Made by a program: the position numbers and the translations under genes. From Flavobacterium salmonis (GTDB taxonomy: Bacteria > Bacteroidota > Bacteroidia > Flavobacteriales > Flavobacteriaceae), in NCBI RefSeq assembly GCF_903819435.1, contig NZ_CAIJDP010000083.1, positions 1 to 64,000 on the forward strand: a DNA stretch of 64,000 nucleotides, written 5' to 3'. Below are positions 1 to 7,747 of this stretch, one piece after another (position 1 is the stretch's first letter; every line of letters begins with the position of its first letter). The notes beneath the pieces were generated by a model. The model worked only from the letters and a program-made list of their open reading frames with translations. It was not told the origin of the DNA and made no database searches.

Positions 1-97
1 TTGGTGGTCAATTTGCTCCGGAATTAGGTGGTCAGTTTGCTCCGGAACGGGTGGTCAATTTACTCCGGAATTAGGTGGTCAAATTGACCGGTTTTTC
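1..97. mobile_element. Terminal repeats of an IS21-like insertion sequence (partial)
   Basis: Four imperfect direct repeats of 23-24 bp, each starting GGTGGTCA (at 3, 27, 50 and 74), make up the first 97 bases. Three continue as a TTT-x-CTCCGGAA core, while the last reads AAATTGACCGGTTTTTCCA. Multiple short repeats at the ends are characteristic of IS21-family elements, and this wording is familiar from Bacteroidetes IS21 elements. The transposase genes would lie left of the window. Phage coding sequence begins immediately to the right, so the element sits inside the tape-measure gene. The family call is by recollection and was not searched. Confidence 0.6.
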
Positions 98-506
98 CAA
101 TAGTGGTGCTAAAGCTAAAGAGGAATTTAGCCAGGTAGGAATTAAAGTTGATAGCGACGGAATTAAAAGAGATTTCCAGGAATTAAAAGACAGGTTTAGT
201 AATGCCAAAGCAAAAAAAGATGGTGAGACAGGAGCTTATGACGATTATTTAAATAAGAAAAAAGGACTTACTGCCGGAGCTGACAAAAGCAAGAATATCA
301 AAGGCGAGGATATCAAGGGCCAATCTGATTCAATTGTATCCGGAGGTTCTAAAATGACTCACTTAACAATCAATATTCAAAAGCTTCAGGACGATACTAA
401 AATCTTTGTTGAAAGCACCGAAAAAGGAATCGAAAACTTAGGAGAAAAAGTTCAGGAAATGATCTTAAGAGCTGTCAACAGTGTAAATCAAATGCAAACG
501 GACTAA
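98..506 (+). pseudogene. Tape-measure protein, C-terminal fragment cut by the insertion sequence
   Basis: The open frame runs unbroken from the insertion-sequence end to a stop at 506. Its only upstream start codon, a GTG at 75, lies in the transposon repeat, so it is not an original start. The remaining ~135 residues are Lys/Glu/Asp-rich and helical and finish in a segment (from about MTHLTINIQ) like the C-terminal helix of Bacteroidetes phage tape-measure proteins. Those proteins are usually many hundreds of residues long. Its position directly before the baseplate genes fits. The stop overlaps the next ATG (TAATG), so the tail genes were one operon. The rest of the gene, if present, lies beyond the left edge. 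Confidence 0.6.
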
Positions 507-1096
507 TGGCACAATTTAATATTAAAGAAGTACTTGTAAGGGCTGCGTTGGATTATACCGGCCCACATTTTCCCGAATGGTGGAAAATGAACAAAAAAAA
601 ATATGGTTTGCCTGATTTGAGTGCTATAAACTCAAATCAGCTTTTAGGAGCAAAATATTTCATGCAGCTAAAGTTGTCTTATAAAGGACAAATATTTGTG
701 TTACCCAATGAACCGTTAGTTTCAATAGGACTTACCAAAACAATTGTAAAAACTGTAACGGTTGGAAAGTATAAAAAAGGAACGGTCAAAGAGTATATAA
801 ATACTGATGATTATGTGATATCAATTAAAGGGGTTTGCGTTGACAAGGATGATCCTGAAATATATCCTTCAGATCAGGTTAAATCATTAAATGAGCTGGT
901 TAATATAAATGATGCTCTTGAGATTGAAGAAAATGCCTTTTTTGAGCTATTCGGCATTAGACGCCTAGTAATTGAAGATATCCAGTTTGATGAAATGATA
1001 GGCGAATCAGGCATACAAAAATATAGCATTAAGGCGATTTCTGATACTGATTTTTTTGCCGATTTAAATGAAAAGAAATCAACAACCCCAAACTAA
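506..1096 (+). CDS. DUF6046-like phage tail protein
   Basis: 196 residues with no signal peptide. The sequence resembles the DUF6046 proteins found in Bacteroidetes prophages between the tape measure and the hub, including the central run of beta strands around PNEPLVSIGLTKTIVKT and the loop GVCVDKDDPEIYPSDQ. The position corresponds to gpU/gp53-like tail or baseplate proteins of P2-type phages, so a role at the junction of tail tube and baseplate is inferred. The ATG overlaps the preceding stop, and the next gene starts 17 bases downstream. Confidence 0.55.
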   Translation: MAQFNIKEVLVRAALDYTGPHFPEWWKMNKKKYGLPDLSAINSNQLLGAKYFMQLKLSYKGQIFVLPNEPLVSIGLTKTIVKTVTVGKYKKGTVKEYINTDDYVISIKGVCVDKDDPEIYPSDQVKSLNELVNINDALEIEENAFFELFGIRRLVIEDIQFDEMIGESGIQKYSIKAISDTDFFADLNEKKSTTPN

Positions 1097-1113
1097 AATT
1101 AATCTGTTGGAAT

Positions 1114-2079
1114 ATGTTTATACTCGAAGCAAAGGTTGAAATAGGCGATTTTATATTTAATGCTGTAAATGAAATTGTAATTACAAAATCGGTCGAAGAT
1201 ATGGCAGACACAGCCATCATTAAACTACCGGCACGATTTAAAGTAAAACAAAATGGCGAGCAAAAATATACTGAAAACGCAATCAAGGTCGGTGATCCGG
1301 TAAAGATTACATTAGGCTATGAGAGTAAGTATTCAGGTGTTGAATTTACAGGCTATGTAAAAAAGATTAATCCTAAGATACCGCTTGAAATACATTGTGA
1401 AGATGCAATTTGGTTGTTAAGACGAAAAAGTATTACCAAAACATGGGAGAAAACAACGATGAAAGAAATTCTTGAGGAAGTTGTAAAAGATACTCCGGTT
1501 CAATTGGCAGAACCTGTTGATTATGTTGAATTAAACAAATGGATCATAACATATGCTAATGGAGCGCAAGTTTTAGAAAGTCTTAAAAAAGATTTGTTGA
1601 TGTCTGTTTTTATTACGGATGAAGGTAAACTGTATTGCGGTTTGGAGCAACTCACCAACATAGGAGAAACTGCCGTCTATAATCTAAATTTTAATGTTGT
1701 CGAAAATAACCTTGAATTTAAAAGCAAGGAAGACAGAAAAATTAAAATTAAATATACATACATCGATAAAGAAAACAAACGTCAAAGTGTTGAAGTTGGA
1801 GATCCGGACGGTGAACAAAGAGAGTATCATACGTCTGTCATTTCAGACATGAAAAAACTTGAAGAAATGGCAAACGCTGAACTTGAAAAGCTAAAGTATG
1901 ATGGTTTTGATGGCGATGTAAAAAGCTTCTTAATTCCATTTGCGACAAGAGGTATGAAAGCAAAATTTATTGACAGTGAGCACCCTAAACGTGAGGGAGA
2001 TTATTTTATTAAAAAAGTAGTCACATCGTTTGGAACTGGTGGAGCAAGAAGAACAGTAACAATTGGTAAGCGTTTGTAA
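1114..2079 (+). CDS. Baseplate hub protein, late-control gpD-like
   Basis: 321 residues. The N-terminal beta-rich part (EAKVEIGDFIFNAVNEIVIT, then GDPVKITLGYESKYSGVEFTGYV) and the middle domain match the layout of gpD/gp27/VgrG-type hub proteins, which form the ring on which the spike sits at the tip of a contractile tail. A C-terminal stretch mentioning GDYFIKKVVTSFGTGGARRTVTIG is typical of the last hub strand. It is followed with TAATG overlap by a spike-like gene, the usual D-V order. Assignment is by fold-level pattern, since sequence conservation is low in this family. Confidence 0.65.
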   Translation: MFILEAKVEIGDFIFNAVNEIVITKSVEDMADTAIIKLPARFKVKQNGEQKYTENAIKVGDPVKITLGYESKYSGVEFTGYVKKINPKIPLEIHCEDAIWLLRRKSITKTWEKTTMKEILEEVVKDTPVQLAEPVDYVELNKWIITYANGAQVLESLKKDLLMSVFITDEGKLYCGLEQLTNIGETAVYNLNFNVVENNLEFKSKEDRKIKIKYTYIDKENKRQSVEVGDPDGEQREYHTSVISDMKKLEEMANAELEKLKYDGFDGDVKSFLIPFATRGMKAKFIDSEHPKREGDYFIKKVVTSFGTGGARRTVTIGKRL

Positions 2080-2582
2080 TGGATAAAAAGATACAAGATG
2101 CATTTAGAAAACTTATGCAGCGGGATGTTGATACATTTCCGGTAAATGTAATTTCGGTTGATAAAAAACAAGGAACCTGTGTGGTATCAGATGATCAAAT
2201 AAAATACACAGATGTTCAATTATCGTCGGTAATTGATGGAAATAAAAATAAATTTTTCTTGTTCCCCACTGTTGGCAGTTCTGTTCTGGTTAGTCCAATA
2301 AAAGAGGATATCAAAAGATTATATGTTGAATCTTACTCAGAGATAGAAAGTTTAGATCTTCAAATTAAAACGGTTCAGTTTAAAATTACTGAAGCGGGCT
2401 TTTTATTGAAAAAGGAAAATGAAACCCTCAAAGGTTTGGTTTCCGATTTATTAACCGCTGTAGAGAACATGAGTTTTTTGGTTACAACTACAGGAGGTGC
2501 AGGTAATACAACAACATTAGTAAATGCAGCACAGTTTACGGCTGTAAAAAATAGATTTAATGAGTTTTTAAATGACGTTTAA
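2079..2582 (+). CDS. Baseplate spike/assembly protein, gpV-like
   Basis: 167 residues. The N-terminal half (FPVNVISVDKKQGTCVVSD, then FFLFPTVGSSVLVSPI) reads as the OB-fold of gpV/gp5-type spike proteins, which cap the tail tube and pierce the outer membrane of the host. The C-terminal half is a short helical region with a TTTGGAGNTT linker. There is no long beta-helix, so this is a small spike. It overlaps the hub gene by one base and the following membrane-protein gene by one base. Confidence 0.6.
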   Translation: MDKKIQDAFRKLMQRDVDTFPVNVISVDKKQGTCVVSDDQIKYTDVQLSSVIDGNKNKFFLFPTVGSSVLVSPIKEDIKRLYVESYSEIESLDLQIKTVQFKITEAGFLLKKENETLKGLVSDLLTAVENMSFLVTTTGGAGNTTTLVNAAQFTAVKNRFNEFLNDV

Positions 2583-2950
2583 TGAATGATATTTTAGTTT
2601 TTATTTCTTCAATTCTGGCTGCTATTGGCGGTACCGGTCTTTTTACATTTCTTTTTACAAGGTCAAAATATCAAGTTGATGTATTGCAGGCAAAAGAAAA
2701 TGCCGAAACAACTGCCATAGAAAATGATATTAGGTTATCAGGACATTATAAAGAAATTCTTGATGATCTCAAAAACAGATATGAAACCCGATACATAGAA
2801 TTTGAAAATCTGATGAATCGGAAAATTTCATTACTGGAAGAGGAACTAAAACTAAAAGACAGAAAGATTAAACTACAACAACAGGAAATAATCGAATTAA
2901 AGCGAGAAAACCGAATACTTAAAGACAATGCAAAAGCAAATCTTACATAA
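2582..2950 (+). CDS. Small membrane protein with coiled coil (possible lysis or tail-chaperone function)
   Basis: 122 residues. A single hydrophobic segment (about residues 4-24, ILVFISSILAAIGGTGLFTF) is followed by a long charged coiled coil with many Glu/Lys heptads (about 60-115). The topology is that of an inner-membrane spanin or a small tail-associated membrane protein, but I recognise no family. The 3' end overlaps the next gene by 23 bases, so the two are translated together. Confidence 0.5.
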   Translation: MNDILVFISSILAAIGGTGLFTFLFTRSKYQVDVLQAKENAETTAIENDIRLSGHYKEILDDLKNRYETRYIEFENLMNRKISLLEEELKLKDRKIKLQQQEIIELKRENRILKDNAKANLT

Positions 2951-3227
2951 TCAATCTTTTTTTGATATAGCAATTCAGAACATAGGGACACCAATTAGTG
3001 CCTTTACTATTGCTTTTAAAAATGGACTTTCAATAACCGATGATCCAACACCGGGTGAAATTATTGAGGTTCTGGAAAGTGATTTGCTGGATACAGTTAA
3101 AGTTGATTATTTCAATAACAAAAATCTAATAATTGCTACAGGTTTCAATGGCTTGAATAGCGAAAATATTATACCAGAAGTTGGAATTGGTACAATGGTA
3201 ATAAATTCAAATTTTATAGTAGGATAA
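2928..3227 (+). CDS. LysM-like tail protein (gpX-type)
   Basis: 99 residues. The first ~45 residues have the LysM pattern: ILHNQSFFDIAIQNIG, then a second helix ending in KNGLSITDDPTPGEII. In P2-type phages a LysM protein (gpX) stabilises the hub-tube junction, which is the role inferred here. The rest is short beta strands. The start lies inside the preceding gene, and the next ATG follows one base after the stop, so the operon is very compact. Confidence 0.55.
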   Translation: MQKQILHNQSFFDIAIQNIGTPISAFTIAFKNGLSITDDPTPGEIIEVLESDLLDTVKVDYFNNKNLIIATGFNGLNSENIIPEVGIGTMVINSNFIVG

Positions 3228-3228
3228 A

Positions 3229-4086
3229 ATGGCAAGAACAATAGAAGCTATACAAAAAGAAATGTTTGATGCAATTGCAGCTAATGAGAATTTGACTGCA
3301 TTAAATTCACCAAGTAAAGTCGCTATTTATAGATTGTGGGTATTTATAATTTCATACAAACATTGGTTTCTTGAAACCTTGTTTGACACCCACAAAAAAG
3401 AAGTAGAAGACATCATAGAACAAAAATTCCCTCATCGTCCGTCCTGGTATCGTTCAAAGGCTTTAGCATTTCAATACGGTTTTGACTTGGGTACTGACTT
3501 TGATTTGATTGCTGATACTGATAAATACGATAATACAGGCTTTGATCCTGACATTGTTGAAAATTCAAAAATCATAAAATACAGTGCTGTTACAAAAAAC
3601 GGAGGTCAGCTTTTGATAAAAATTGCCTCAGAATCAGCCGGAGTTTTGGCACCAATCACTATACCCCAAAAAGCGGCTTTTGATGCTTACATCGAAGAAA
3701 TTACCGACTGTGGGGTAAAATACATTGTGATAAACAAAGAGCCGGATATTTTGATTTTAAATATTCAAATATTCCGTGATCCGTTGGTTTTAGATGAAAA
3801 CGGAATGCGAATATTATCTGATGGTGGTGGTGTTTATCCTGTTGAAGATGCAATTTTGGAGTACATGAAAGAGCTGCCTTTTAATGGTGAGTTGGTTCTG
3901 GCGCATTTGGTTGATAAGTTACAGCTTGTAGAAGGTGTGAAAATTCCAAACATTGTCAATGCCGAAACCCAAATTATGGACAGCAACGGAGTGTATGGAA
4001 CTCCACAGCCTATTACTGTAAAAACAGTTCCCGATAGTGGCTATTTTAAGGTGCTTAATTTTGATAATGTGACTTATGTGGTATAA
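3229..4086 (+). CDS. Baseplate J-like protein
   Basis: 285 residues. An N-terminal helical part (with SYKHWFLETLFDTHKKEVEDI) is followed by alternating beta strands, and by a C-terminal region ending PDSGYFKVLNFDNVTY. Proteins of this kind in Bacteroidetes prophages are often mislabelled as nucleotidyltransferases, but by position and shape they act as gpJ/gp6-like baseplate wedge proteins. No nucleotidyltransferase motif is visible. The last 11 bases overlap the next gene. A gpW/gp25-like gene, usual before gpJ, is not seen in this cluster. Confidence 0.6.
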   Translation: MARTIEAIQKEMFDAIAANENLTALNSPSKVAIYRLWVFIISYKHWFLETLFDTHKKEVEDIIEQKFPHRPSWYRSKALAFQYGFDLGTDFDLIADTDKYDNTGFDPDIVENSKIIKYSAVTKNGGQLLIKIASESAGVLAPITIPQKAAFDAYIEEITDCGVKYIVINKEPDILILNIQIFRDPLVLDENGMRILSDGGGVYPVEDAILEYMKELPFNGELVLAHLVDKLQLVEGVKIPNIVNAETQIMDSNGVYGTPQPITVKTVPDSGYFKVLNFDNVTYVV

Positions 4087-4537
4087 AGTAGATTGGGATA
4101 AATTGGTGTTGTTACTCTTGCCCACCTTTTTGCGTAAGCCGGTATTATTTGGTTATGTAAGGGCTTTGGTTTCACCGATAGCAAGTTTACATTATAGCTG
4201 GTTACGAATGAGAGAAACTAATTTGAAGAAATTGGATTATAATGGCCAGCGCTGTTATTTACGAGGTGCATTGAACGACAATTGCGATCCCGAATTAAGA
4301 CGGATTTACATTCAGGACGTGCCGCAACTAAGCGAAAACTATATTTATACACCTGTTGAAAATTTAGACTATTACCTGGACACTGTGTGGCTTGATTTAG
4401 ACTTTACAGAAGGTGGTGAAATGGTTGACTTTGTGGTATACGTACCAAACGAGATTATGAACAAAATAAACAAGATTACAGCCATACTCGAATTTTACAC
4501 GCTGGCTGGAAAAATTTATAAAATAATTACAATATGA
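4076..4537 (+). CDS. Tail protein, gpI-like baseplate component
   Basis: 153 residues. The start MWYKVDWDKLVLLLLPTFLR is hydrophobic but not a signal peptide, and is typical of the Bacteroidetes counterpart of P2 gpI, which sits between the J-like protein and the fibre and attaches fibres to the baseplate. The rest is mixed alpha/beta with an acidic C-terminal part. It overlaps the J-like gene at its start, and its stop overlaps the next start as ATGA. Confidence 0.5.
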   Translation: MWYKVDWDKLVLLLLPTFLRKPVLFGYVRALVSPIASLHYSWLRMRETNLKKLDYNGQRCYLRGALNDNCDPELRRIYIQDVPQLSENYIYTPVENLDYYLDTVWLDLDFTEGGEMVDFVVYVPNEIMNKINKITAILEFYTLAGKIYKIITI

Positions 4538-5310
4538 ATAAGCAGGATTTTACGCTACTTAATGGTTATCCGTTAAATCAAACTTCGCTTGATAGAATGC
4601 AAACAGCTTATTCTATCTTCAACGCTTTAGGAAATATCGTGGGCGAAAAAACAATTATTTCCGGTTGTGAATTGACAGGATCAAATGTTAGCAACGGAGT
4701 TGTTTATGTAAATGGTGAAGTGTTTGAATTTCGTGGCGGAGTGGTGCAAACTAAAGTCATCATTAAAGAAGATGCAACAAATTTGGTTTATAAAAACAAT
4801 AATTCTTACCCGGTTGTAAAAACACGTTATGTGACTTTTGGCAGTGGAGTTGACTCAATAGACTGGGCTGACTTTAAAAGAGGGTTTGCAACGAAAGATA
4901 TTCTTGCCGGATTATTAGGAAAAGCTGATCAGACTTCTTTTGATGCTTTGGCAGATGCGTTTGCACTTGTTTACACCAAAATGCTTACAATCGAAACAGG
5001 TGCTCAGAAAAACCTACAGGAATTTTACCAGACCGGAACTTTAACAACTACTAACAGACAAACTGGAATTAATGAGTATGATTTCAGTAAAAACTATGCT
5101 GACATTTTACCTCCCGATGGATTTGTGATGGCTAATTTAAAAGCATTTATGCCTAGCATTGCGAAAATAGCATTTGCCGGAGATGTAAATGTAGACGATA
5201 CCATGTGGTGTCATTATGAATTAAGAACTGACAGAATTAGGGTTACTTGCAATAATTCAGAGAGTAGAGAAACTTCTAAAATCAATTATATAGCAATCTG
5301 GAAAAAATAA
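4534..5310 (+). CDS. Tail fibre / collar-type protein
   Basis: 258 residues. The N-terminus (LLNGYPLNQTSLDRMQTAYSIF) is the attachment domain common to Bacteroidetes phage fibres. The middle is beta-rich (GCELTGSNVSNGVVYVNGEVF), then a helical segment with KADQTSFDALADAF, then a C-terminal receptor-binding-like domain ending NYIAIWKK. A decayed copy of its 3' end occurs at about 7411-7526, and a shorter one before 9737, showing that this gene end was part of the duplicated unit. Confidence 0.55.
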   Translation: MNKQDFTLLNGYPLNQTSLDRMQTAYSIFNALGNIVGEKTIISGCELTGSNVSNGVVYVNGEVFEFRGGVVQTKVIIKEDATNLVYKNNNSYPVVKTRYVTFGSGVDSIDWADFKRGFATKDILAGLLGKADQTSFDALADAFALVYTKMLTIETGAQKNLQEFYQTGTLTTTNRQTGINEYDFSKNYADILPPDGFVMANLKAFMPSIAKIAFAGDVNVDDTMWCHYELRTDRIRVTCNNSESRETSKINYIAIWKK

Positions 5311-5313
5311 ATC

Positions 5314-5745
5314 ATGGCAGTTACTGAAAAGAATATATTAAAAAACTGGTTTTTAAACGGTTTAAAACCTCCTCAAGAACAATTTTGGGCGTGGCAGGAG
5401 TCCTATTTTCACAAGTATGATGTAATACCACCTACAGCTATTGAAGGACTTTCGGAATTATTGAATAGCAAAGCCGATAAGGAGGCTTTTGACTCGCATC
5501 TACAAAATTTTAATACGCATCTAGAAGATTTTAATGCACATGTAGAAGATTTAAATGCGCATTACGAGCTGATAGAATTAAGCCGAATTATTCCATATGG
5601 TCAGGTACAGGTATTTAAAACAAGTCCTGAAGGAGATCAAAAAGTAAAAGCTATAGGTGATTATTGCGTGGGATGGATTGAAGGTTCTTTGGTTAGTGGA
5701 AACTGGAATGGTGGTGACGAAATGCTAAAATCATCTTATGAATAA
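5314..5745 (+). CDS. Tail-fibre adaptor protein, module copy 1
   Basis: 143 residues, not a named family. The N-terminus (ENILKNWFLNGLKPPQEQF) and the following YFHKYD-IPP block are nearly identical to the protein at 9737 and to a decayed copy at 7536. The middle has four 7-residue repeats of the type F-N-x-H-L-E-D, probably a short coiled-coil stalk; the 9737 copy has fewer. A small beta domain (GDYCVGWIEGSLV) ends the protein. Its place directly before a fibre in each module suggests that it links fibre to baseplate or assists fibre assembly. That role is inferred. Confidence 0.5.
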   Translation: MAVTEKNILKNWFLNGLKPPQEQFWAWQESYFHKYDVIPPTAIEGLSELLNSKADKEAFDSHLQNFNTHLEDFNAHVEDLNAHYELIELSRIIPYGQVQVFKTSPEGDQKVKAIGDYCVGWIEGSLVSGNWNGGDEMLKSSYE

Positions 5746-5794
5746 ATACTCAAACAAGTCAAACTTAGGAAACAATACTAATTGACAAAAAAAT

Positions 5795-7135
5795 ATGAAA
5801 AAACTACTTTTATTTTTAGTGCTGGCTGTCACATTCAATTTATCAGCCCAGACAATTTCGACGACTTATTTTGCTAAGCCGTTAGAATTGAATTCTGTCC
5901 CGGCTAGTACTACAAAGGCTGATAGTGTTTTAGTTCGTGGAGCTGATAAAATTATAAAATATGTTCCTCGCAGTGAGTTTGGTGGTTCATCTACCTTACA
6001 AGATGTTCTAAATAAAGATGCTTACGCTGAATGGTGTGAAGGATCTGATTGTAATTATGTAGAAATATTCGGAGAAGATAATAATCATATAGATTTCTGG
6101 GCAGGATCATTCGATGGTCAAAGATATGGTGAGTTTGGTATGAGTAAGAATAACTTATATTTAGGTAGTGGTTATGATACGAAGAAATCATTTATATCTT
6201 TTAATGAAGGTATACTTAGTTTGGAACAACGTACTGATAATTCTGCTTTTAGGACTAAAGTAACTATAGATACACCAGTATGCAATAGTAATATGCATTT
6301 TCCCGCCCCGATTAGCGATAATGACTATTATTTAATAACTTCTATAAATGGTAATAGAGCAGACTCTACTGGAAATATAGAAATTTCTACAGACGGTGGT
6401 AGTTCTCAAAATTTACAAGAGTTATTAGATGAAGGCTCTGCTGCAAGTAATATTGACAACCTAAGTATAACTGGAAGTAACGGAGTTATTAATATAGATA
6501 ATTCGGGTCTAACCTTATGGGCTCCCAAGGTGACTTTTAATGGAGAAATAAATCAAAGTACTACTAATTTTGTGGGAATACCTAAAATTTCTCAAGTAAT
6601 TGAATTTTATAATGATTACTCTGCTATTCAAAATGGAGATATTAGAACTGGTCTAATTTATTCTCACAGTAATGGGTTTTATTTTGGTGATAGTAATGGC
6701 ATGTATATAAGTTCTAATAATAACTCAGATACAGGGTATATAAATTTTGAAGGCGGTGGTAACGGTAGATTGAATTTAGGCAAACAATATTCAACTCTTA
6801 CGGCGGTATCCTCTTCTCCTTTTTATATACAAAATACTTCTGGTGGAATTGATTTAAATGCAGGAAGTTATGGAGGCTTATCAATGAATCCAAGTGGTAT
6901 ACAATTACAAAACAGAGGTAATACAAGCCCTTTAATTATCCAATCTGATAAAACCTTAATAACAGGAATAGCATCATTAGGTGAGTTTATTGTCGAAAAT
7001 TTACCAACTCCATCTAATACTGCTTATGCAACAGTATTGGATGCAACATCTCCTGCATACCTGACTCCAATTGTTGGTGGTGGAAATATTATTTGTCCTG
7101 TTTTCTTTAACGGCACAGAATGGGTTGCTCACTAA
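5795..7135 (+). CDS. Secretory-signal-bearing tail fibre, module copy 1
   Basis: 446 residues. It starts with a clear signal peptide (residues 1-19, MKKLLLFLVLAVTFNLSAQ), unexpected for a phage structural protein. Residues 20-65 (SVPASTTKADSVLVRGADK and onward to RSEFGG) are a linker shared with the 7748 fibre and, more weakly, with the LRR fibre at 10358. The rest is Asn/Ser/Gly-rich beta structure with two LQ-[DE]-[VL]-L module starts (about 69 and 208). The first 200 bases are about 90% identical to 7748-7947, while the C-terminal parts differ. It could be a phage fibre or a host-exported adhesin. Confidence 0.55.
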   Translation: MKKLLLFLVLAVTFNLSAQTISTTYFAKPLELNSVPASTTKADSVLVRGADKIIKYVPRSEFGGSSTLQDVLNKDAYAEWCEGSDCNYVEIFGEDNNHIDFWAGSFDGQRYGEFGMSKNNLYLGSGYDTKKSFISFNEGILSLEQRTDNSAFRTKVTIDTPVCNSNMHFPAPISDNDYYLITSINGNRADSTGNIEISTDGGSSQNLQELLDEGSAASNIDNLSITGSNGVINIDNSGLTLWAPKVTFNGEINQSTTNFVGIPKISQVIEFYNDYSAIQNGDIRTGLIYSHSNGFYFGDSNGMYISSNNNSDTGYINFEGGGNGRLNLGKQYSTLTAVSSSPFYIQNTSGGIDLNAGSYGGLSMNPSGIQLQNRGNTSPLIIQSDKTLITGIASLGEFIVENLPTPSNTAYATVLDATSPAYLTPIVGGGNIICPVFFNGTEWVAH

Positions 7136-7168
7136 TTTTTGTAATCCATAATCAAATACTTAATAAAT

Positions 7169-7360
7169 ATGAATAAACAAAAAATCGCTGTAATAGTAAG
7201 TTTTTTAATCGTCTTAACAGGCTTTATCGATACAAAATTTGACCTTTTACAAGAGGTTGGTTTCTCTTTAATCACAATCAACAGAATCAAATTGGGTGGT
7301 TTGTTGTTGTCAGCATTATTGCCGGGTATCACGTCTTCACTTTCTAAGACAGAAAAGTAA
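7169..7360 (+). CDS. Small two-segment membrane protein, holin-like, copy 1
   Basis: 63 residues: a hydrophobic segment (about 6-22), a short turn containing DTKFDLLQ, and a second hydrophobic segment (about 38-55), with a charged C-terminus. Size and topology fit class II holins, but I cannot name a family. An almost identical protein lies at 9445-9636, in the same place after the second fibre. In both modules it lies 20-35 bases after the fibre stop and just before a conserved hairpin. Confidence 0.5.
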   Translation: MNKQKIAVIVSFLIVLTGFIDTKFDLLQEVGFSLITINRIKLGGLLLSALLPGITSSLSKTEK

Positions 7361-7375
7361 TTTAAAGATTCCTAA

Positions 7376-7402
7376 GGAGGCAGGAAGTAAAAAAAGTCCT
7401 CC
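7376..7402 (+). repeat. Hairpin after module 1, GGAGG/CCTCC type
   Basis: A GGAGG / CCTCC inverted repeat with an A-rich loop. Closely related sequences follow the second small membrane gene (about 9646-9677, arms decayed) and the LRR fibre (11999-12029, 8-bp perfect arms). The A-run lies in the loop rather than a T-run after the stem, so this is not a standard terminator. It marks the end of each fibre module. Confidence 0.5.
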
Positions 7403-7410
7403 AACAATTA

Positions 7411-7690
7411 ACGGCATTTACAGAAGATCTGAATGTTGATGATACTTTGTGATGTAAATATCGTGTAGGTACTGAGACTATAATCCGAAAGGAGATCAGT
7501 GAGTGAAATCAATTCTATCGCAATCTAAAAACAAACACAGAAAAAATATATTAAAAAACTGGTTTTTAACGGTCTAAAACATCCGTAAGAACAGTTCTGG
7601 GCGCGGCAGTATTAAGTCATATTTCATAAATATAATTTGATACTGCCTACATCTGTTGAAAGCGCTAATCAGTTTGAAAAATGGAGATTT
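7411..7690 (+). pseudogene. Decayed fibre end plus adaptor gene, module copy 2
   Basis: Between 7411 and 7526 the sequence aligns with the 3' end of the 4534 fibre gene (GATGTAAATGTAGACGATAC there against GATCTGAATGTTGATGATAC here), with in-frame stops. From 7536 to about 7690 it aligns with the adaptor gene (from TEKNILKNWF onward) but has a missing base, a stop (CCGTAAG for the Pro-Gln codons) and a truncated end. The unit between the two fibres is therefore a dead duplicate. No functional gene is seen between 7361 and 7747. Confidence 0.75.
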
Positions 7691-7747
7691 AAAAATTGAA
7701 AAGGTTACAAATCAAACTCTCAAAACAATACTAATTGACAAAAAAAT

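Noticed and set aside
75-506. Intact gene starting at 75
   Set aside because: The GTG at 75 lies in the insertion-sequence repeat; it is the cut C-terminus of the tape-measure gene.
3229-4086. Nucleotidyltransferase
   Set aside because: This is a common label in Bacteroidetes prophages, but no catalytic motif is visible, and position and shape fit a baseplate J-like protein.
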